Assembly (NCBI RefSeq): GCF_015644585.1
Contig: NZ_JADOBI010000001.1
Location: 372,001-436,000, forward strand
Source: Rahnella laticis
GTDB lineage: Bacteria; Pseudomonadota; Gammaproteobacteria; Enterobacterales; Enterobacteriaceae
Length of the DNA stretch: 64,000 nt
Direction of reading: 5' to 3'
Below, in pieces: positions 42,350 through 51,426 of this stretch. Position numbers and translations under genes: made by a program. Within the stretch, counting starts at the first letter, position 1. The number at the start of each line of letters is the position of its first letter. Under the pieces are notes generated by a model that saw nothing but the letters and a program-made list of their open reading frames with translations, was not told the origin of the DNA and made no database searches.

Positions 42350-43561
42350 ATGACTCTCTTAACTCAGAAGATTTTCACGAAAAGCGCCGTGGCCTGCGTG
42401 CTGCTGGCGATGTCTTTTTCCTGTGTGGCGCAGGACGTGGTCATCAAAAAAGTCGTCAATGTCCCGGCGGATTTCATCAAGGGTGCGGATATTTCCACGC
42501 TGATTGACGTGGAAAAACACGGCGGCAAGTTCTACGACCAGAATCACAAACAGACCGATGCGATGGTGATCCTCAGGCAGAACGGTTTCAACTACGTGCG
42601 TCTGCGGCTGTGGGTCGATCCGAAAGACGCGCAGGGGCATCCTTACGGCGGCGGCAATAACGATCTGCCGACCACGCTGGAACTGGCAAAACGTGCCAAA
42701 GCGCAGGGTTTTAAAATCCTGCTCGATTTCCATTACAGCGATTTCTGGACCGACCCCGGCAAACAGTTCAAGCCGAAAGCCTGGGAAAAAATGGATTATC
42801 CGCAGCTGAAAACGGCCATTCATGATTACAGCCGCGACGTGATTGCGCAGTTTCGTCAGCAGGGCGTGGTGCCGGATATGGTACAGGTCGGCAACGAAAT
42901 GAACGGCGGAATTTTGTGGCCGGAAGGCAAAAGCTGGGGCGCGGGCGGCGGCGAATTTGACCGTCTGGCCGGGCTGCTGAATGCGGCGATTTCCGGCGTC
43001 AGGGCCGACGAGAAAAACCCGTCAGACATCAAAATCATGCTGCATCTGGCCGAAGGCACCAAGAACGACACCTTCCGCTGGTGGTTCGATGAAATCAACC
43101 AGCGCAAGGTGCCTTACGACGTTATCGGCCTGTCGTTTTATACCTACTGGAATGGCCCGATTTCCGCGTTACAGGCCAACATGGACGACATCAGCAAACG
43201 CTACAACAAAGACGTGATCGTGGTCGAAGTGGCTTACGGCTACACCCTTGAAAACTGCGACGCCGCGGAGAACAGCTTCACCGCCAAAGAAGCCAAAGAC
43301 GGCGGCTATCCGGGCACCGTGCAGGGGCAGGCCGATTTCCTCAGCGACATGATCAAAAGCCTGGTGAGCGTACCCGATCATCGTGGCAAAGGCCTGTTCT
43401 ACTGGGAACCAACGTGGATCCCGGTTAATGGTGCAGGCTGGGCCACAACGGCGGGCATGACCTACATCAACGACCACTGGAAAGAGGGCAATGCCCGCGA
43501 AAATCAGGCGCTGTTTAGCTGCGCCGGTCAGGTTCTTCCTTCCATTAAGGTCTTCAACTGA
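42350..43561 (+). CDS. ganA: GanA, endo-beta-1,4-galactanase (GH53)
   Basis: A 403-residue exported glycoside hydrolase of family 53 that cuts beta-1,4-galactan chains. The signal peptide covers about residues 1-27. The acid/base Glu is E183 (VQVGNEMNGG) and the nucleophile E293 (VVEVAYGY), in a clan A barrel. The start motif FIKGADISTL is typical. It acts in the periplasm or outside, feeding GanL and GanEFGK with short oligomers. A hairpin follows. Confidence 0.93.
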   Translation: MTLLTQKIFTKSAVACVLLAMSFSCVAQDVVIKKVVNVPADFIKGADISTLIDVEKHGGKFYDQNHKQTDAMVILRQNGFNYVRLRLWVDPKDAQGHPYGGGNNDLPTTLELAKRAKAQGFKILLDFHYSDFWTDPGKQFKPKAWEKMDYPQLKTAIHDYSRDVIAQFRQQGVVPDMVQVGNEMNGGILWPEGKSWGAGGGEFDRLAGLLNAAISGVRADEKNPSDIKIMLHLAEGTKNDTFRWWFDEINQRKVPYDVIGLSFYTYWNGPISALQANMDDISKRYNKDVIVVEVAYGYTLENCDAAENSFTAKEAKDGGYPGTVQGQADFLSDMIKSLVSVPDHRGKGLFYWEPTWIPVNGAGWATTAGMTYINDHWKEGNARENQALFSCAGQVLPSIKVFN

Positions 43562-43570
43562 TCCCCTTTT

Positions 43571-43598
43571 CCCCGGCTAATTTGGCCGGGGAGTTTTA
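43571..43598 (+). terminator. hairpin with short T tract between ganA and ganB
   Basis: CCCCGGC pairs with GCCGGGG (43571-43577 with 43585-43591), followed by AGTTTTATTT. It may cut down transcription into ganB rather than stop it. Confidence 0.6.
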
Positions 43599-43624
43599 TT
43601 TCTTAAAGTTCGTAAGGACCTAAC

Positions 43625-45688
43625 ATGACGAAATTCCCTCTTCTGAGCAGTAAGATTTCCGGCCTGTTACACGGCGCGGATTACAACCCGGAACAGTGGC
43701 TGCAAAGCCCGAAAGTACTGATTCGCGATGTCGAAATGATGAAAGAGGCGCGCTGTAATGTCATGTCTGTCGGGATTTTCAGCTGGTCAGCGCTGGAGCC
43801 TGAAGAAGGACGTTATACCTTTGACTGGATGGATCAGGTGCTGGATCGTTTGCATGAAAACGGCATTTCGGTGTTTCTGGCCACGCCAAGCGGCGCGCGT
43901 CCGGCGTGGATGTCACAAAAATATCCGGAAGTGTTACGCGTCGGGCGCGACCGCGTAAAAGCGTTGCACGGCGGGCGTCACAACCACTGCATGACCTCGC
44001 CGGTGTACCGCGACAAAGTGCAGCAGATGAACACGGCGCTGGCAAAACGGTATGCGCATCATCCGGCGGTGATCGGCTGGCATATCTCCAACGAATATGG
44101 CGGCGAATGCCATTGTGATTTGTGTCAGGAACGGTTCCGTGGCTGGGTGAAAGCCCGTTATGAAACCCTCGACGCGCTGAACAACGCCTGGTGGAGCACC
44201 TTCTGGAGCCACACGTATACCGACTGGTCGCAGATCGAATCGCCGTCGCCGCAGGGCGAAACCGGGGTGCATGGCCTGAATCTCGACTGGCGTCGCTTTA
44301 ATACCGATCAGGTCACGCGTTTTTACAGCGAAGAGATCCGCCCGCTGAAAGCCGAAAACCCGGCATTACCGGCGACCACCAATTTCATGGAATATTTCTA
44401 CGACTACGATTACTGGAAACTCGCCAGCGTGCTGGATTTCATTTCGTGGGACAGCTACCCGATGTGGCACACGCGAAAAGACGATATCGGGCTGGCGGCG
44501 TACACCGCGATGTATCACGACCTGATGCGCACGCTCAAAAAAGGCCAGCCGTTCGTGCTGATGGAATCAACGCCGAGCTTCACCAACTGGCAGCCGACCA
44601 GCAAACTGAAAAAACCGGGGATGCACATTTTGTCCTCGCTACAGGCGGTCGCGCACGGTGCGGATTCGGTGCAGTACTTCCAGTGGCGCAAAAGCCGTGG
44701 CTCTTCCGAGAAATTCCACGGCGCGGTGGTTGATCACGTCGGGCACATCAATACCCGCGTTGGTCGTGAAGTGGCGGAACTCGGCACAATCCTCTCGGCC
44801 TTAGCGCCGGTCGCGGGCAGCCGCGTGGAAGCTAAAGTTGCGATCATATTTGACTGGGAAAGCCGCTGGGCGATGGACGATGCAATGGGGCCGCGCAACG
44901 CCGGATTGCATTATGAAAACACCGTGGCCGCGCATTATCAGGCACTGTGGGCGCAGGGCATTGCGGTTGACGTGATTAACGCCGACTGCGCACTGGACGG
45001 TTACGACTTAGTCATCGCCCCGATGTTGTACATGGTGCGCGAAGGCGTCGGTGAGCGGATCAGCGCCTTTGTGCAGGCGGGCGGGCGCTTTGTCGCCACA
45101 TACTGGAGCGGCATCGTCAACGAAACGGATTTGTGTTTCCTCAACGGATTCCCCGGTCCATTGCGTCCGGTGCTGGGCATCTGGGCGGAAGAAATCGACA
45201 GCCTGACAGACGAACAGCACAACAGCGTTTGCGGTATTGAAGGCAACGCGCTGGGGCTGAACGGGCCGTATCAGGTTTCCGAATTGTGTGAAGTGATCCA
45301 CCTCGAAGGCGCGGCAGCGCTGGCAACTTACGGCGATGATTTCTACGCCGGAACGCCTGCGGTGACCGTGAATCTGTACGGCAAAGGGCAGGCGTATTAT
45401 GTGGCGTCGCGCAACGATCAACAGTTCCAGACGGATTTCTTCACCGCGCTGGCGAAAGAGATGAACCTGCCGCGCGCCATCAGCACGACGCTGCCGGAAG
45501 GTGTCACCGCCGCACGCCGTACTGACGGCGACAGTGAATTCATCTTCCTGCAAAACTATTGCAGCGACAGCCAGACCGTCAGTTTGCCGGGCGATTATCA
45601 GGATATGGTTCACGGCGGAATATTGCCGCACAAATTAACGTTACCGGCATTCGGTTGCCAGATACTGACGCGTAAAGTCTCCCGATAA
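43625..45688 (+). CDS. ganB: GanB, beta-galactosidase (GH42)
   Basis: A 687-residue cytoplasmic enzyme of glycoside hydrolase family 42. The acid/base Glu is E157 (WHISNEYGGECHC) and the nucleophile E314 (VLMESTPSFTNW). Zinc ligands of the family are present at C122, C162, C164 and C167. It releases galactose from imported galactooligosaccharides. No signal peptide is visible, consistent with cytoplasmic action after GanEFGK transport. It ends in a terminator before the EIIB gene. Confidence 0.95.
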   Translation: MTKFPLLSSKISGLLHGADYNPEQWLQSPKVLIRDVEMMKEARCNVMSVGIFSWSALEPEEGRYTFDWMDQVLDRLHENGISVFLATPSGARPAWMSQKYPEVLRVGRDRVKALHGGRHNHCMTSPVYRDKVQQMNTALAKRYAHHPAVIGWHISNEYGGECHCDLCQERFRGWVKARYETLDALNNAWWSTFWSHTYTDWSQIESPSPQGETGVHGLNLDWRRFNTDQVTRFYSEEIRPLKAENPALPATTNFMEYFYDYDYWKLASVLDFISWDSYPMWHTRKDDIGLAAYTAMYHDLMRTLKKGQPFVLMESTPSFTNWQPTSKLKKPGMHILSSLQAVAHGADSVQYFQWRKSRGSSEKFHGAVVDHVGHINTRVGREVAELGTILSALAPVAGSRVEAKVAIIFDWESRWAMDDAMGPRNAGLHYENTVAAHYQALWAQGIAVDVINADCALDGYDLVIAPMLYMVREGVGERISAFVQAGGRFVATYWSGIVNETDLCFLNGFPGPLRPVLGIWAEEIDSLTDEQHNSVCGIEGNALGLNGPYQVSELCEVIHLEGAAALATYGDDFYAGTPAVTVNLYGKGQAYYVASRNDQQFQTDFFTALAKEMNLPRAISTTLPEGVTAARRTDGDSEFIFLQNYCSDSQTVSLPGDYQDMVHGGILPHKLTLPAFGCQILTRKVSR

Positions 45689-45702
45689 TTTTTAATCACC
45701 AA

Positions 45703-45738
45703 CGTGCAGCGGGGAATATTCCCTTCTGCACGTTTTTT
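45703..45738 (+). terminator. terminator after ganB
   Basis: CGTGCAG pairs with CTGCACG, with GGGAATATTCCC inside, followed by six T. It lies 25 bases before the EIIB gene, which could be expressed by partial read-through. Confidence 0.85.
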
Positions 45739-45762
45739 CATTTCTGAAAGAGGGTATTCATT

Positions 45763-46080
45763 ATGGTTAATATTAAAGATTTCATGCATGTCTTTTCCGC
45801 AAAGAATAAAAACCCTAAAGATGACGTTCCGCCGTCAACGGACGTGGCGTTATTAATTGATGCTTTGGGCGGACGCGAAAATATTATTAACGTCGATGCG
45901 TGTATCACACGACTGCGCGTTACGGTGAAAGAACTCCGGCGGGTTAACTCCGGTGCTATCCAGCAGACCGGCGCGATTGGCGTGGTGATCATCGGGCAGG
46001 AAGTCCATGCGATATTCGGTAAACAGTCCGACAGCCTGAAGAAATTAATGACCGAGAAATTTGGCTTAAAAGGTCAGTAA
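45763..46080 (+). CDS. free-standing PTS EIIB domain protein (GanC-like)
   Basis: A 105-residue protein with a single glucose-type EIIB domain: DALGGRENIINVDACITRLRV, phosphorylation Cys47, then IIGQEVHAIFGKQSDSL. No EIIC or EIIA is encoded nearby. Erwinia-type gan loci include a small ganC gene and this may be it, but I am not certain of that identity. It could sense PTS phosphorylation and tie galactan use to catabolite state. GAGGG lies before the ATG. Confidence 0.8.
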   Translation: MVNIKDFMHVFSAKNKNPKDDVPPSTDVALLIDALGGRENIINVDACITRLRVTVKELRRVNSGAIQQTGAIGVVIIGQEVHAIFGKQSDSLKKLMTEKFGLKGQ

Positions 46081-46131
46081 TTGAACCAGGTTTTAATTTG
46101 GTGTATTAAATAAAAGAAGAAGATTGAAATA

Positions 46132-46165
46132 AATAAAGGCAGCCCGACACAAGGCTGCCTTTATT
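46132..46165. terminator. bidirectional terminator
   Basis: AATAAAGGCAGCC pairs with GGCTGCCTTTATT (13 base pairs, 46132-46144 with 46153-46165). The T-rich arm serves the plus-strand EIIB gene and its complement the leftward ganL. The rest of 46166-46348 shows nothing clear. Confidence 0.85.
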
Positions 46166-46348
46166 GTTTACTGCTTTATTTTAAATAATGATGCTGCTGT
46201 GCGGGTACAAAAACGTCACGATCCCCTACAAGAGAAAATGCGTTAAACCCTGAGCGTTTATTACAATGAGGTTATTTCTTTATAAATAAAACTTCTTACT
46301 TCTTTTCCCTAAAGTTATTGGCATTGCAGCTTCAGGAACGAAGGAAAT

Positions 46349-47605
46349 TTACCACCAGGCTTCTACCTGCACACCAAAGTTCCACGTATCGGATTTGGTG
46401 TGGTCTTCAAACGTATTGCCGTGCTCTGAATCATTCAGGTAAGAGGCGAACACGCGCAGTTCCGGGCGTGACATAAACTCAGGACCGGCCGCCAGACCCA
46501 TTGCCAGCGTATATTTCTGGCCACCTTGCTTATAGTTAGTGCCATTTTTGTAATCGTCTTTCTGGTAGAACGTACCGACTTCACCGATGGTGCGCACGTA
46601 ATCCGTCCACTGATATTGCGCACGGCCAACCAGAGAAACCAGTTCTGTCGTATCGGTATAGTCGGTGATGTTTTCCGCATGGCCGTATGTCAGAACGTGA
46701 TTGAGGCTGAATTTGCTGGTGATCGGGATAAGACCGGTGATGATGCCGCGATAACCGCTGGCGTCGTTGGTGTAGTTCCACATGTCATACCAGCCGCCGC
46801 CCTGGGAAATCATGTTCTGCGCCAGACCTTTGTTGGCATACTGTAAAACCAGCTTGTTGTAGCCGCCCCACATATCCTGACTGATTTCACCGGTCAGCAT
46901 CACGCCATTTTCCGCGTCATACAGGCCGCCGTAGTCTTTCTGATCGTGCGTCAGGTTCGGCATGGCGTAGTCGGCACCGACTTCCATCCACGCGCCGCTC
47001 CAGGGTTTGATACCGGCATAACGCACGTCGATGTAGTTGATATTGACATCGTTATCGCCGTCTACGCGGTAATCCACATCATTGGCGTCGCCGCGGATCC
47101 AGGCCACAGACAGCGCGCCTTCGCCCATTTTCAGGTTTTCCACACCGGCGCCAGCACCGGAAATGTTCCAGTATTTGGTATCGATGATATGTAAATCATG
47201 GCGCTGGTAATAACGTTTACCGCCCCAGATCACCGCATCTTTATCCCACGGGACCAGCCCTTTGATTTGCAGATTCAGCTGACGCAGGCCAAATTGCGCA
47301 TCATCATTGAGTGTGTTTTCGTCATCGTTGGACCCGTCGGACACCATGCTGACCATGGAATCGACGTAAAAACTCACATCGTCCTTTTTGTAGACTTCAC
47401 TGCCCAGTTCGATTTCGCCGTAAGTGTCATTTTCGTTGCCCAGACGACCGACTTTGTTTTTCTGAAATTGCTCCAGACTGCCGCTGCCGGAAACGCCCAA
47501 TCCGGAGCGCAGATATCCATGAAAATCAATGTCGTTAGCCACTGCGGGGCCTGTCACCAGCCCAAGAGAGACCGCCACAGCCAGAGTACGTAAGTTGTGT
47601 TTCAT
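46349..47605 (-). CDS. ganL: GanL, LamB-like outer membrane oligogalactoside porin
   Basis: A 418-residue maltoporin-family protein with a signal peptide (cut after about residue 23, AVA) and a beta barrel with aromatic strand ends. The first strand is DIDFHGYLRSGLG and the C terminus ends in Trp, as expected for outer membrane barrels. The FGLRQLNLQIKG and WGGKRYYQRHDLHIIDTKYW segments are LamB-like. It lets galactooligomers into the periplasm. AAGGA lies 7 bases before the start. Confidence 0.92.
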   Translation of the reverse strand: MKHNLRTLAVAVSLGLVTGPAVANDIDFHGYLRSGLGVSGSGSLEQFQKNKVGRLGNENDTYGEIELGSEVYKKDDVSFYVDSMVSMVSDGSNDDENTLNDDAQFGLRQLNLQIKGLVPWDKDAVIWGGKRYYQRHDLHIIDTKYWNISGAGAGVENLKMGEGALSVAWIRGDANDVDYRVDGDNDVNINYIDVRYAGIKPWSGAWMEVGADYAMPNLTHDQKDYGGLYDAENGVMLTGEISQDMWGGYNKLVLQYANKGLAQNMISQGGGWYDMWNYTNDASGYRGIITGLIPITSKFSLNHVLTYGHAENITDYTDTTELVSLVGRAQYQWTDYVRTIGEVGTFYQKDDYKNGTNYKQGGQKYTLAMGLAAGPEFMSRPELRVFASYLNDSEHGNTFEDHTKSDTWNFGVQVEAWW

Positions 47606-47882
47606 TATTTTTCCTTATTGATGTATGACGTTCACATTTACGGAATCTATAAGATACCCAGAAACAATAATGATCAATTTAACACAGTGTGAATTGTGAA
47701 GGAGATCTACAACTTGTGTGTTTAAAATAAACGTCTGGTGATTTAAATCACGAATTTAACGAATGTTAACGTATAACTTTTAAGTCAAACGGTTCTCAGA
47801 TTGAACTTTTAAATGAGATCCCGTACTTTGGCTCGATTATCATGAGATTGCGTAAAATCACGGGCTGCAAAACGGGAAAAGC
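47606..47882. promoter_or_regulatory. divergent ganL/ganR control region with CRP-like site
   Basis: GTGATTTAAATCAC (47738-47751) has the exact GTGA-N6-TCAC core of CRP sites. A weaker TGTGA half site lies near 47696. GTATAAC (47771-47777) repeats the ganE element in inverse. ganL would be expressed leftward and ganR rightward from here. This fits catabolite and GanR control. Confidence 0.55.
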
Positions 47883-48950
47883 ATGAAATCGAAAAGTTCG
47901 ACATTAGAAGACGTTGCCCGCTATGCCGGTGTTTCCTATCAGACGGTTTCGCGTGTTTTAAACAAGTCGGCCAATGTGTCCGACGCCACGCGCCAGAAAG
48001 TTGAGCAGGCGATTGAAGTGCTGCGTTATGTACCCAACCGGCTGGCGCAGCAGTTAGTGGGAAAACAGAGTTTTACGATCGGGCTGGTGACAACCTCGCT
48101 GGCGCTGCACGCACCGTCGCAAATTGCCGCTTCGGTGAAGAAATATGCCCATCAGGCCGGGTATCAGGTGCTGATTTCGATGATTGACGAGGACGTGAAT
48201 CAGAGCATTCAGGACTCCATTAACGAGCTGAAATCCCAGCGGGTTGAGCGCGTGATCATCAACATTCCGCTGGAGAGCGCCGAAGCCGAACGCATTTACG
48301 AGAACAACCGCGACATTCTTTGCCTGTTCCTGGATGTGGATCCGACCAGCCCGGTGTTTAACGTCTGCTTTAATCCGGCCGACGGTTCCCGCGCCAGCGT
48401 GGAATATCTGCTTGATTTGGGGCATCGGGAATTTGCCTTGCTGGCCGGGCCGGAAGAGTCGGTATCTTCGCGCCTGCGTCTGGAAAGCTGGCAGAAAACG
48501 CTGACCGAAAAAGGATTACAGCCGGTGACGGTGGTTCACGGCGACTGGAGTGCCAAAAGCGGTTACTACGGCGCGTTGCTGATTTTGCGCGAGACGCCGC
48601 AGTTTACGGCTTTGCTGGTAGGGAATGACCAGATGGCGCTGGGTGTGATCAGCGCGCTGCATCAGCACAACGTGGCGATCCCGCAACAGGTTTCTATTAT
48701 CGGCTACGACGACACCTACGACAGCGCATTCTTCCATCCGGCGCTGACCACGGTTTCTCTGGATCTCGATTTGCAAAGCAAAGAAGCCGTCGGGCTTTTG
48801 CTGGCAACGGAGCCGGACACGACGTCGCGTATTTTGCCTGCGCAACTGGTCGTGCGAAATTCCACGCGCGCGCCGGGACAGCCGGACAAAGACCTCAACC
48901 AGATCGCCGATCAGCTAGATAAACTCGCCCGACAGCTGCGCGGGCAGTGA
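47883..48950 (+). CDS. ganR: GanR, LacI-family regulator
   Basis: A 355-residue repressor. The N-terminal helix-turn-helix is TLEDVARYAGVSYQTVSRVLN, the hinge helix is YVPNRLAQQL, and the sugar-binding domain runs over about 62-335 with the usual VSIIGYDDTYDSAFFHPALTT segment. It is divergent to ganL and should control the gan genes in response to a galactose oligomer. Its exact operator is not proven. Confidence 0.93.
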   Translation: MKSKSSTLEDVARYAGVSYQTVSRVLNKSANVSDATRQKVEQAIEVLRYVPNRLAQQLVGKQSFTIGLVTTSLALHAPSQIAASVKKYAHQAGYQVLISMIDEDVNQSIQDSINELKSQRVERVIINIPLESAEAERIYENNRDILCLFLDVDPTSPVFNVCFNPADGSRASVEYLLDLGHREFALLAGPEESVSSRLRLESWQKTLTEKGLQPVTVVHGDWSAKSGYYGALLILRETPQFTALLVGNDQMALGVISALHQHNVAIPQQVSIIGYDDTYDSAFFHPALTTVSLDLDLQSKEAVGLLLATEPDTTSRILPAQLVVRNSTRAPGQPDKDLNQIADQLDKLARQLRGQ

Positions 48951-49042
48951 CGTCCGGCAGATGTAAATAAAGATTTCAGAATGCTTTTGATAGCGTTTAA
49001 GATATGAAAAATTTCAAACGATAAACAAAAGGATATGACGGA

Positions 49043-49519
49043 ATGACCGTATGGCAGTGTTTTGTTCGGGGCTGGAAAGGGTACGTGAAGTTTGAAGGGC
49101 GTGCGACCCGCAAAGAGTTTTGGGTGTTCATGCTGGTCAATATCTTGCTGATGGTTTTGCTGACGGGGACGGTGGCGACCGTGATGGCGCTGGCGGGAAA
49201 CCCTTACGGCGTGTTCTATGCCGGTATGGCTTACACCATTTACGCGCTGGCGCTGGCATTACCGATTCTGGCGGTCGGCATCCGCCGCATGCACGACATC
49301 AACCGCTCCGGCTGGTGGTTCGGCGGTGTTTATCTGGCAGGAATTGTGTCGCGTTTGCTCAACATGATCCTGATGGAATACGCGTCACCGGAAACCTATG
49401 TCTGGATGAAAATTACGCTGGGTATCGTGCTCGGCTGGATCCCGCTGCTGGTGATGATTTACCTGTGCTGCGTGAAATCCAAACCGGCACCGGAAGCAGA
49501 TAACCGCATCGTTCGTTAA
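49043..49519 (+). CDS. DUF805 family inner membrane protein
   Basis: A 158-residue protein with four membrane segments. The DUF805 signature is present as FEGRATRKEFWVF and GIRRMHDINRSGWW, with the aromatic segments between. The function of the family is unknown. It is a single gene behind ganR with a divergent neighbour on its right, whose stop lies only 8 bases away. Confidence 0.85.
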   Translation: MTVWQCFVRGWKGYVKFEGRATRKEFWVFMLVNILLMVLLTGTVATVMALAGNPYGVFYAGMAYTIYALALALPILAVGIRRMHDINRSGWWFGGVYLAGIVSRLLNMILMEYASPETYVWMKITLGIVLGWIPLLVMIYLCCVKSKPAPEADNRIVR

Positions 49520-49527
49520 GCACATTT

Positions 49528-50073
49528 TCAACGGGAGTTTGCCGCCAGCCGCGCGGCAAACTCTTCCAGTTTTGCCAGCCCCCACGGCCATTCTCCGAAA
49601 CCCGATTCCACATTGATATGCCCGGCCTCGCCGATATCCACCAGCTCGCAGCCCCACGCCTGCGCCCAGAACTGTGCGCGGGTAAAAGGCAATAACGGAT
49701 CCGTATGGCTGGCGACCAGCAGACCGGGAACCGCCAGCGGCTCAGGTAAAATGTCATCGTCCAGACCAAAACGCATCGGTTCAGCGGGGGCGACCAGCAT
49801 CACGCCTGCGCAAAGCGGCGGATGGCGGTTCGCCCACACCAGACTGGCAAGCGCGCCAAAGCTGTGGCCAATCAGCAGCAACGGGCTTTTAGCCAGCTTC
49901 TGCTCGCGGTCGATAGCGGTGATCCAACCTTCGAGATCGACCTGCGCCCAGTTGCGCTGTTTCACCCGCAGCCACTGCGGATTTTGTTCATGCCAGCGGC
50001 TTTGCCAGTGTCCGGCTTCGCTGTCGCGTAAACCGGGAACCAGCATCCGCGTGATGTCTGCATTCTCATTCAT
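49528..50073 (-). CDS. small alpha/beta hydrolase (RBBP9/YdeN family)
   Basis: A 181-residue protein. The start pattern VPGLRDSEAGHWQSRW and the nucleophile motif LLIGHSFG (Ser74 region), with HTDPLLPF and GHINVESGFGEWP carrying the Asp and His, define the RBBP9/YdeN serine hydrolase family. The substrate is unknown. It overlaps citG by 4 bases, so it is the last gene of the citrate operon as read, and it may be co-expressed with it. Confidence 0.88.
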   Translation of the reverse strand: MNENADITRMLVPGLRDSEAGHWQSRWHEQNPQWLRVKQRNWAQVDLEGWITAIDREQKLAKSPLLLIGHSFGALASLVWANRHPPLCAGVMLVAPAEPMRFGLDDDILPEPLAVPGLLVASHTDPLLPFTRAQFWAQAWGCELVDIGEAGHINVESGFGEWPWGLAKLEEFAARLAANSR

Positions 50074-50912
50074 TGCGGGAAAGCCATCAGTACGGTCGCG
50101 ATTGCCAGCAAATCGGCACTGCCGCCGGGGCTGAGATGCCGGGATATCAGCGCCTGATCCATCTCCTGTAAATCCTCTTTTTGCCAGCCGCTTTTCAGCA
50201 ACTTACGGGCATAATCCTGAACAAAATGCAGCCCGCTCAGCCCGCCGCGTGACACCAGATTCGTATCGGGATTAAACGCCATCAGGCGCAGCAGGGCGTT
50301 AAGACCGCGGCGTTCAGGCTGGGTTTCTGTCTGCCAGTAAGGCAAAACATGGCGGCGCAACGTCACGAATCCGCTCTGCACTTCGCCGCGCGCGCCGGTC
50401 ATGCCGTGCGCCTGAAACAACCGTTCTCCTGCGGTCACCGGCTGGCGGCAATGTTGTAATTCCCGTGCCACCAGCCCTTGCGTGAGCGCGGCCACTTCGG
50501 CGCATAACGCCGTGCGGGTCAGCCGTTGCTGACGGGCGCTGATCCGGCCTGCCGCCGTACACAAAATTCCCAAAGAAAAAATGCCGCCTTTGTGCGTATT
50601 AATGCCGTTTGTAGCGCCGAACATCGCCTGCTCGCAGGCCAGACCGGCAGGGCGGATCCGCATCAGCACAGATGTTGCCGGTTGCGCGGCGTCCTGCTGG
50701 CCGAGCCGGTAAAACTGATGCAACCACGGCGTAATCGCACCGATGCTGCGCAAAAACATCGGCAAGTCCATGTCACTGTGTGAACCGTTATTGGCGCTGT
50801 CCACCAGACCGGGTTTAGGCGTCAGCCAGACTTCCTGGCGGAGCGCGTCGGCCGCCAGTGTGGCGATGTCGGTGCAAACCTGCGGTTCAGCGAGTGCGAT
50901 GCCAGCCATCAA
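50070..50912 (-). CDS. citG: CitG, triphosphoribosyl-dephospho-CoA synthase
   Basis: A 280-residue enzyme that makes the prosthetic group precursor of citrate lyase from ATP and dephospho-CoA. The segment WLTPKPGLVDSANNGSHSDMD, the GATNGINTHKGGIFSLG loop and the C-terminal GGSADLLAIA motif are diagnostic. It overlaps citX by 26 bases. Met1 or Met2 may be the true start. It works with CitX to load CitD. Confidence 0.95.
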   Translation of the reverse strand: MMAGIALAEPQVCTDIATLAADALRQEVWLTPKPGLVDSANNGSHSDMDLPMFLRSIGAITPWLHQFYRLGQQDAAQPATSVLMRIRPAGLACEQAMFGATNGINTHKGGIFSLGILCTAAGRISARQQRLTRTALCAEVAALTQGLVARELQHCRQPVTAGERLFQAHGMTGARGEVQSGFVTLRRHVLPYWQTETQPERRGLNALLRLMAFNPDTNLVSRGGLSGLHFVQDYARKLLKSGWQKEDLQEMDQALISRHLSPGGSADLLAIATVLMAFPQ

Positions 50913-51426
50913 TCAGCGCCTCCACTTTGGCGATCACGTCGGGCAACGGATGCCGTCGCGAACGCGCACAGGCGTGTGCGGGGCCGTCGCAGATAAGACA
51001 CCGGCGGCTGGCGTTATCCAGCGACCGGCGGCCTACAACGCCAGCCTGCGGGCAGATCACATCGAAATCCCATAAACGCCCCAGCGCATGCGACTGTTCA
51101 AGCGCTACGGTGGCGGCTTTCACTTCCGGCGCCGGGTGCTCAATGCTCCAGAACGCTTCCGCACCGGTCGGCAACCAGAATACTGCATGCCTCAGCACCG
51201 ACCAGCCACGTTGCAACAGCAGTGTTTCCGCGGCGCCCAGCGCTTCGCGCATAACCTGGCGATAACTCACGCTGTCTTTCACCGCGCCGGGCGTCACCAG
51301 CGTGAGGGAAATCAGGGGGTGTGGGAATTGTGTCAGCCAGTCGGTTTGCCGCTGCGCACGCTGTTCCTTTGCCGCCAGCAAATCCTCCAGACTGACGCCT
51401 GCATCTGCAGGCGTCAAAATTGTCAT
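50887..51426 (-). CDS. citX: CitX, apo-citrate lyase phosphoribosyl-dephospho-CoA transferase
   Basis: A 179-residue transferase that attaches the prosthetic group to Ser14 of CitD. The motifs KEQRAQRQTDWL, GRLWDFDVICPQ and SRRCLICDGPAHACARSR match CitX fully. The start overlaps the citF stop (TAATG), indicating translational coupling within the lyase operon. Confidence 0.94.
   Translation of the reverse strand: MTILTPADAGVSLEDLLAAKEQRAQRQTDWLTQFPHPLISLTLVTPGAVKDSVSYRQVMREALGAAETLLLQRGWSVLRHAVFWLPTGAEAFWSIEHPAPEVKAATVALEQSHALGRLWDFDVICPQAGVVGRRSLDNASRRCLICDGPAHACARSRRHPLPDVIAKVEALIDGWHRTR

Noticed and set aside
44446-44733. Frames opposite or shifted within ganB and other GC-rich host genes
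   Set aside because: Long shadow frames are expected in GC-rich coding DNA. They lack ribosome sites and conserved motifs.
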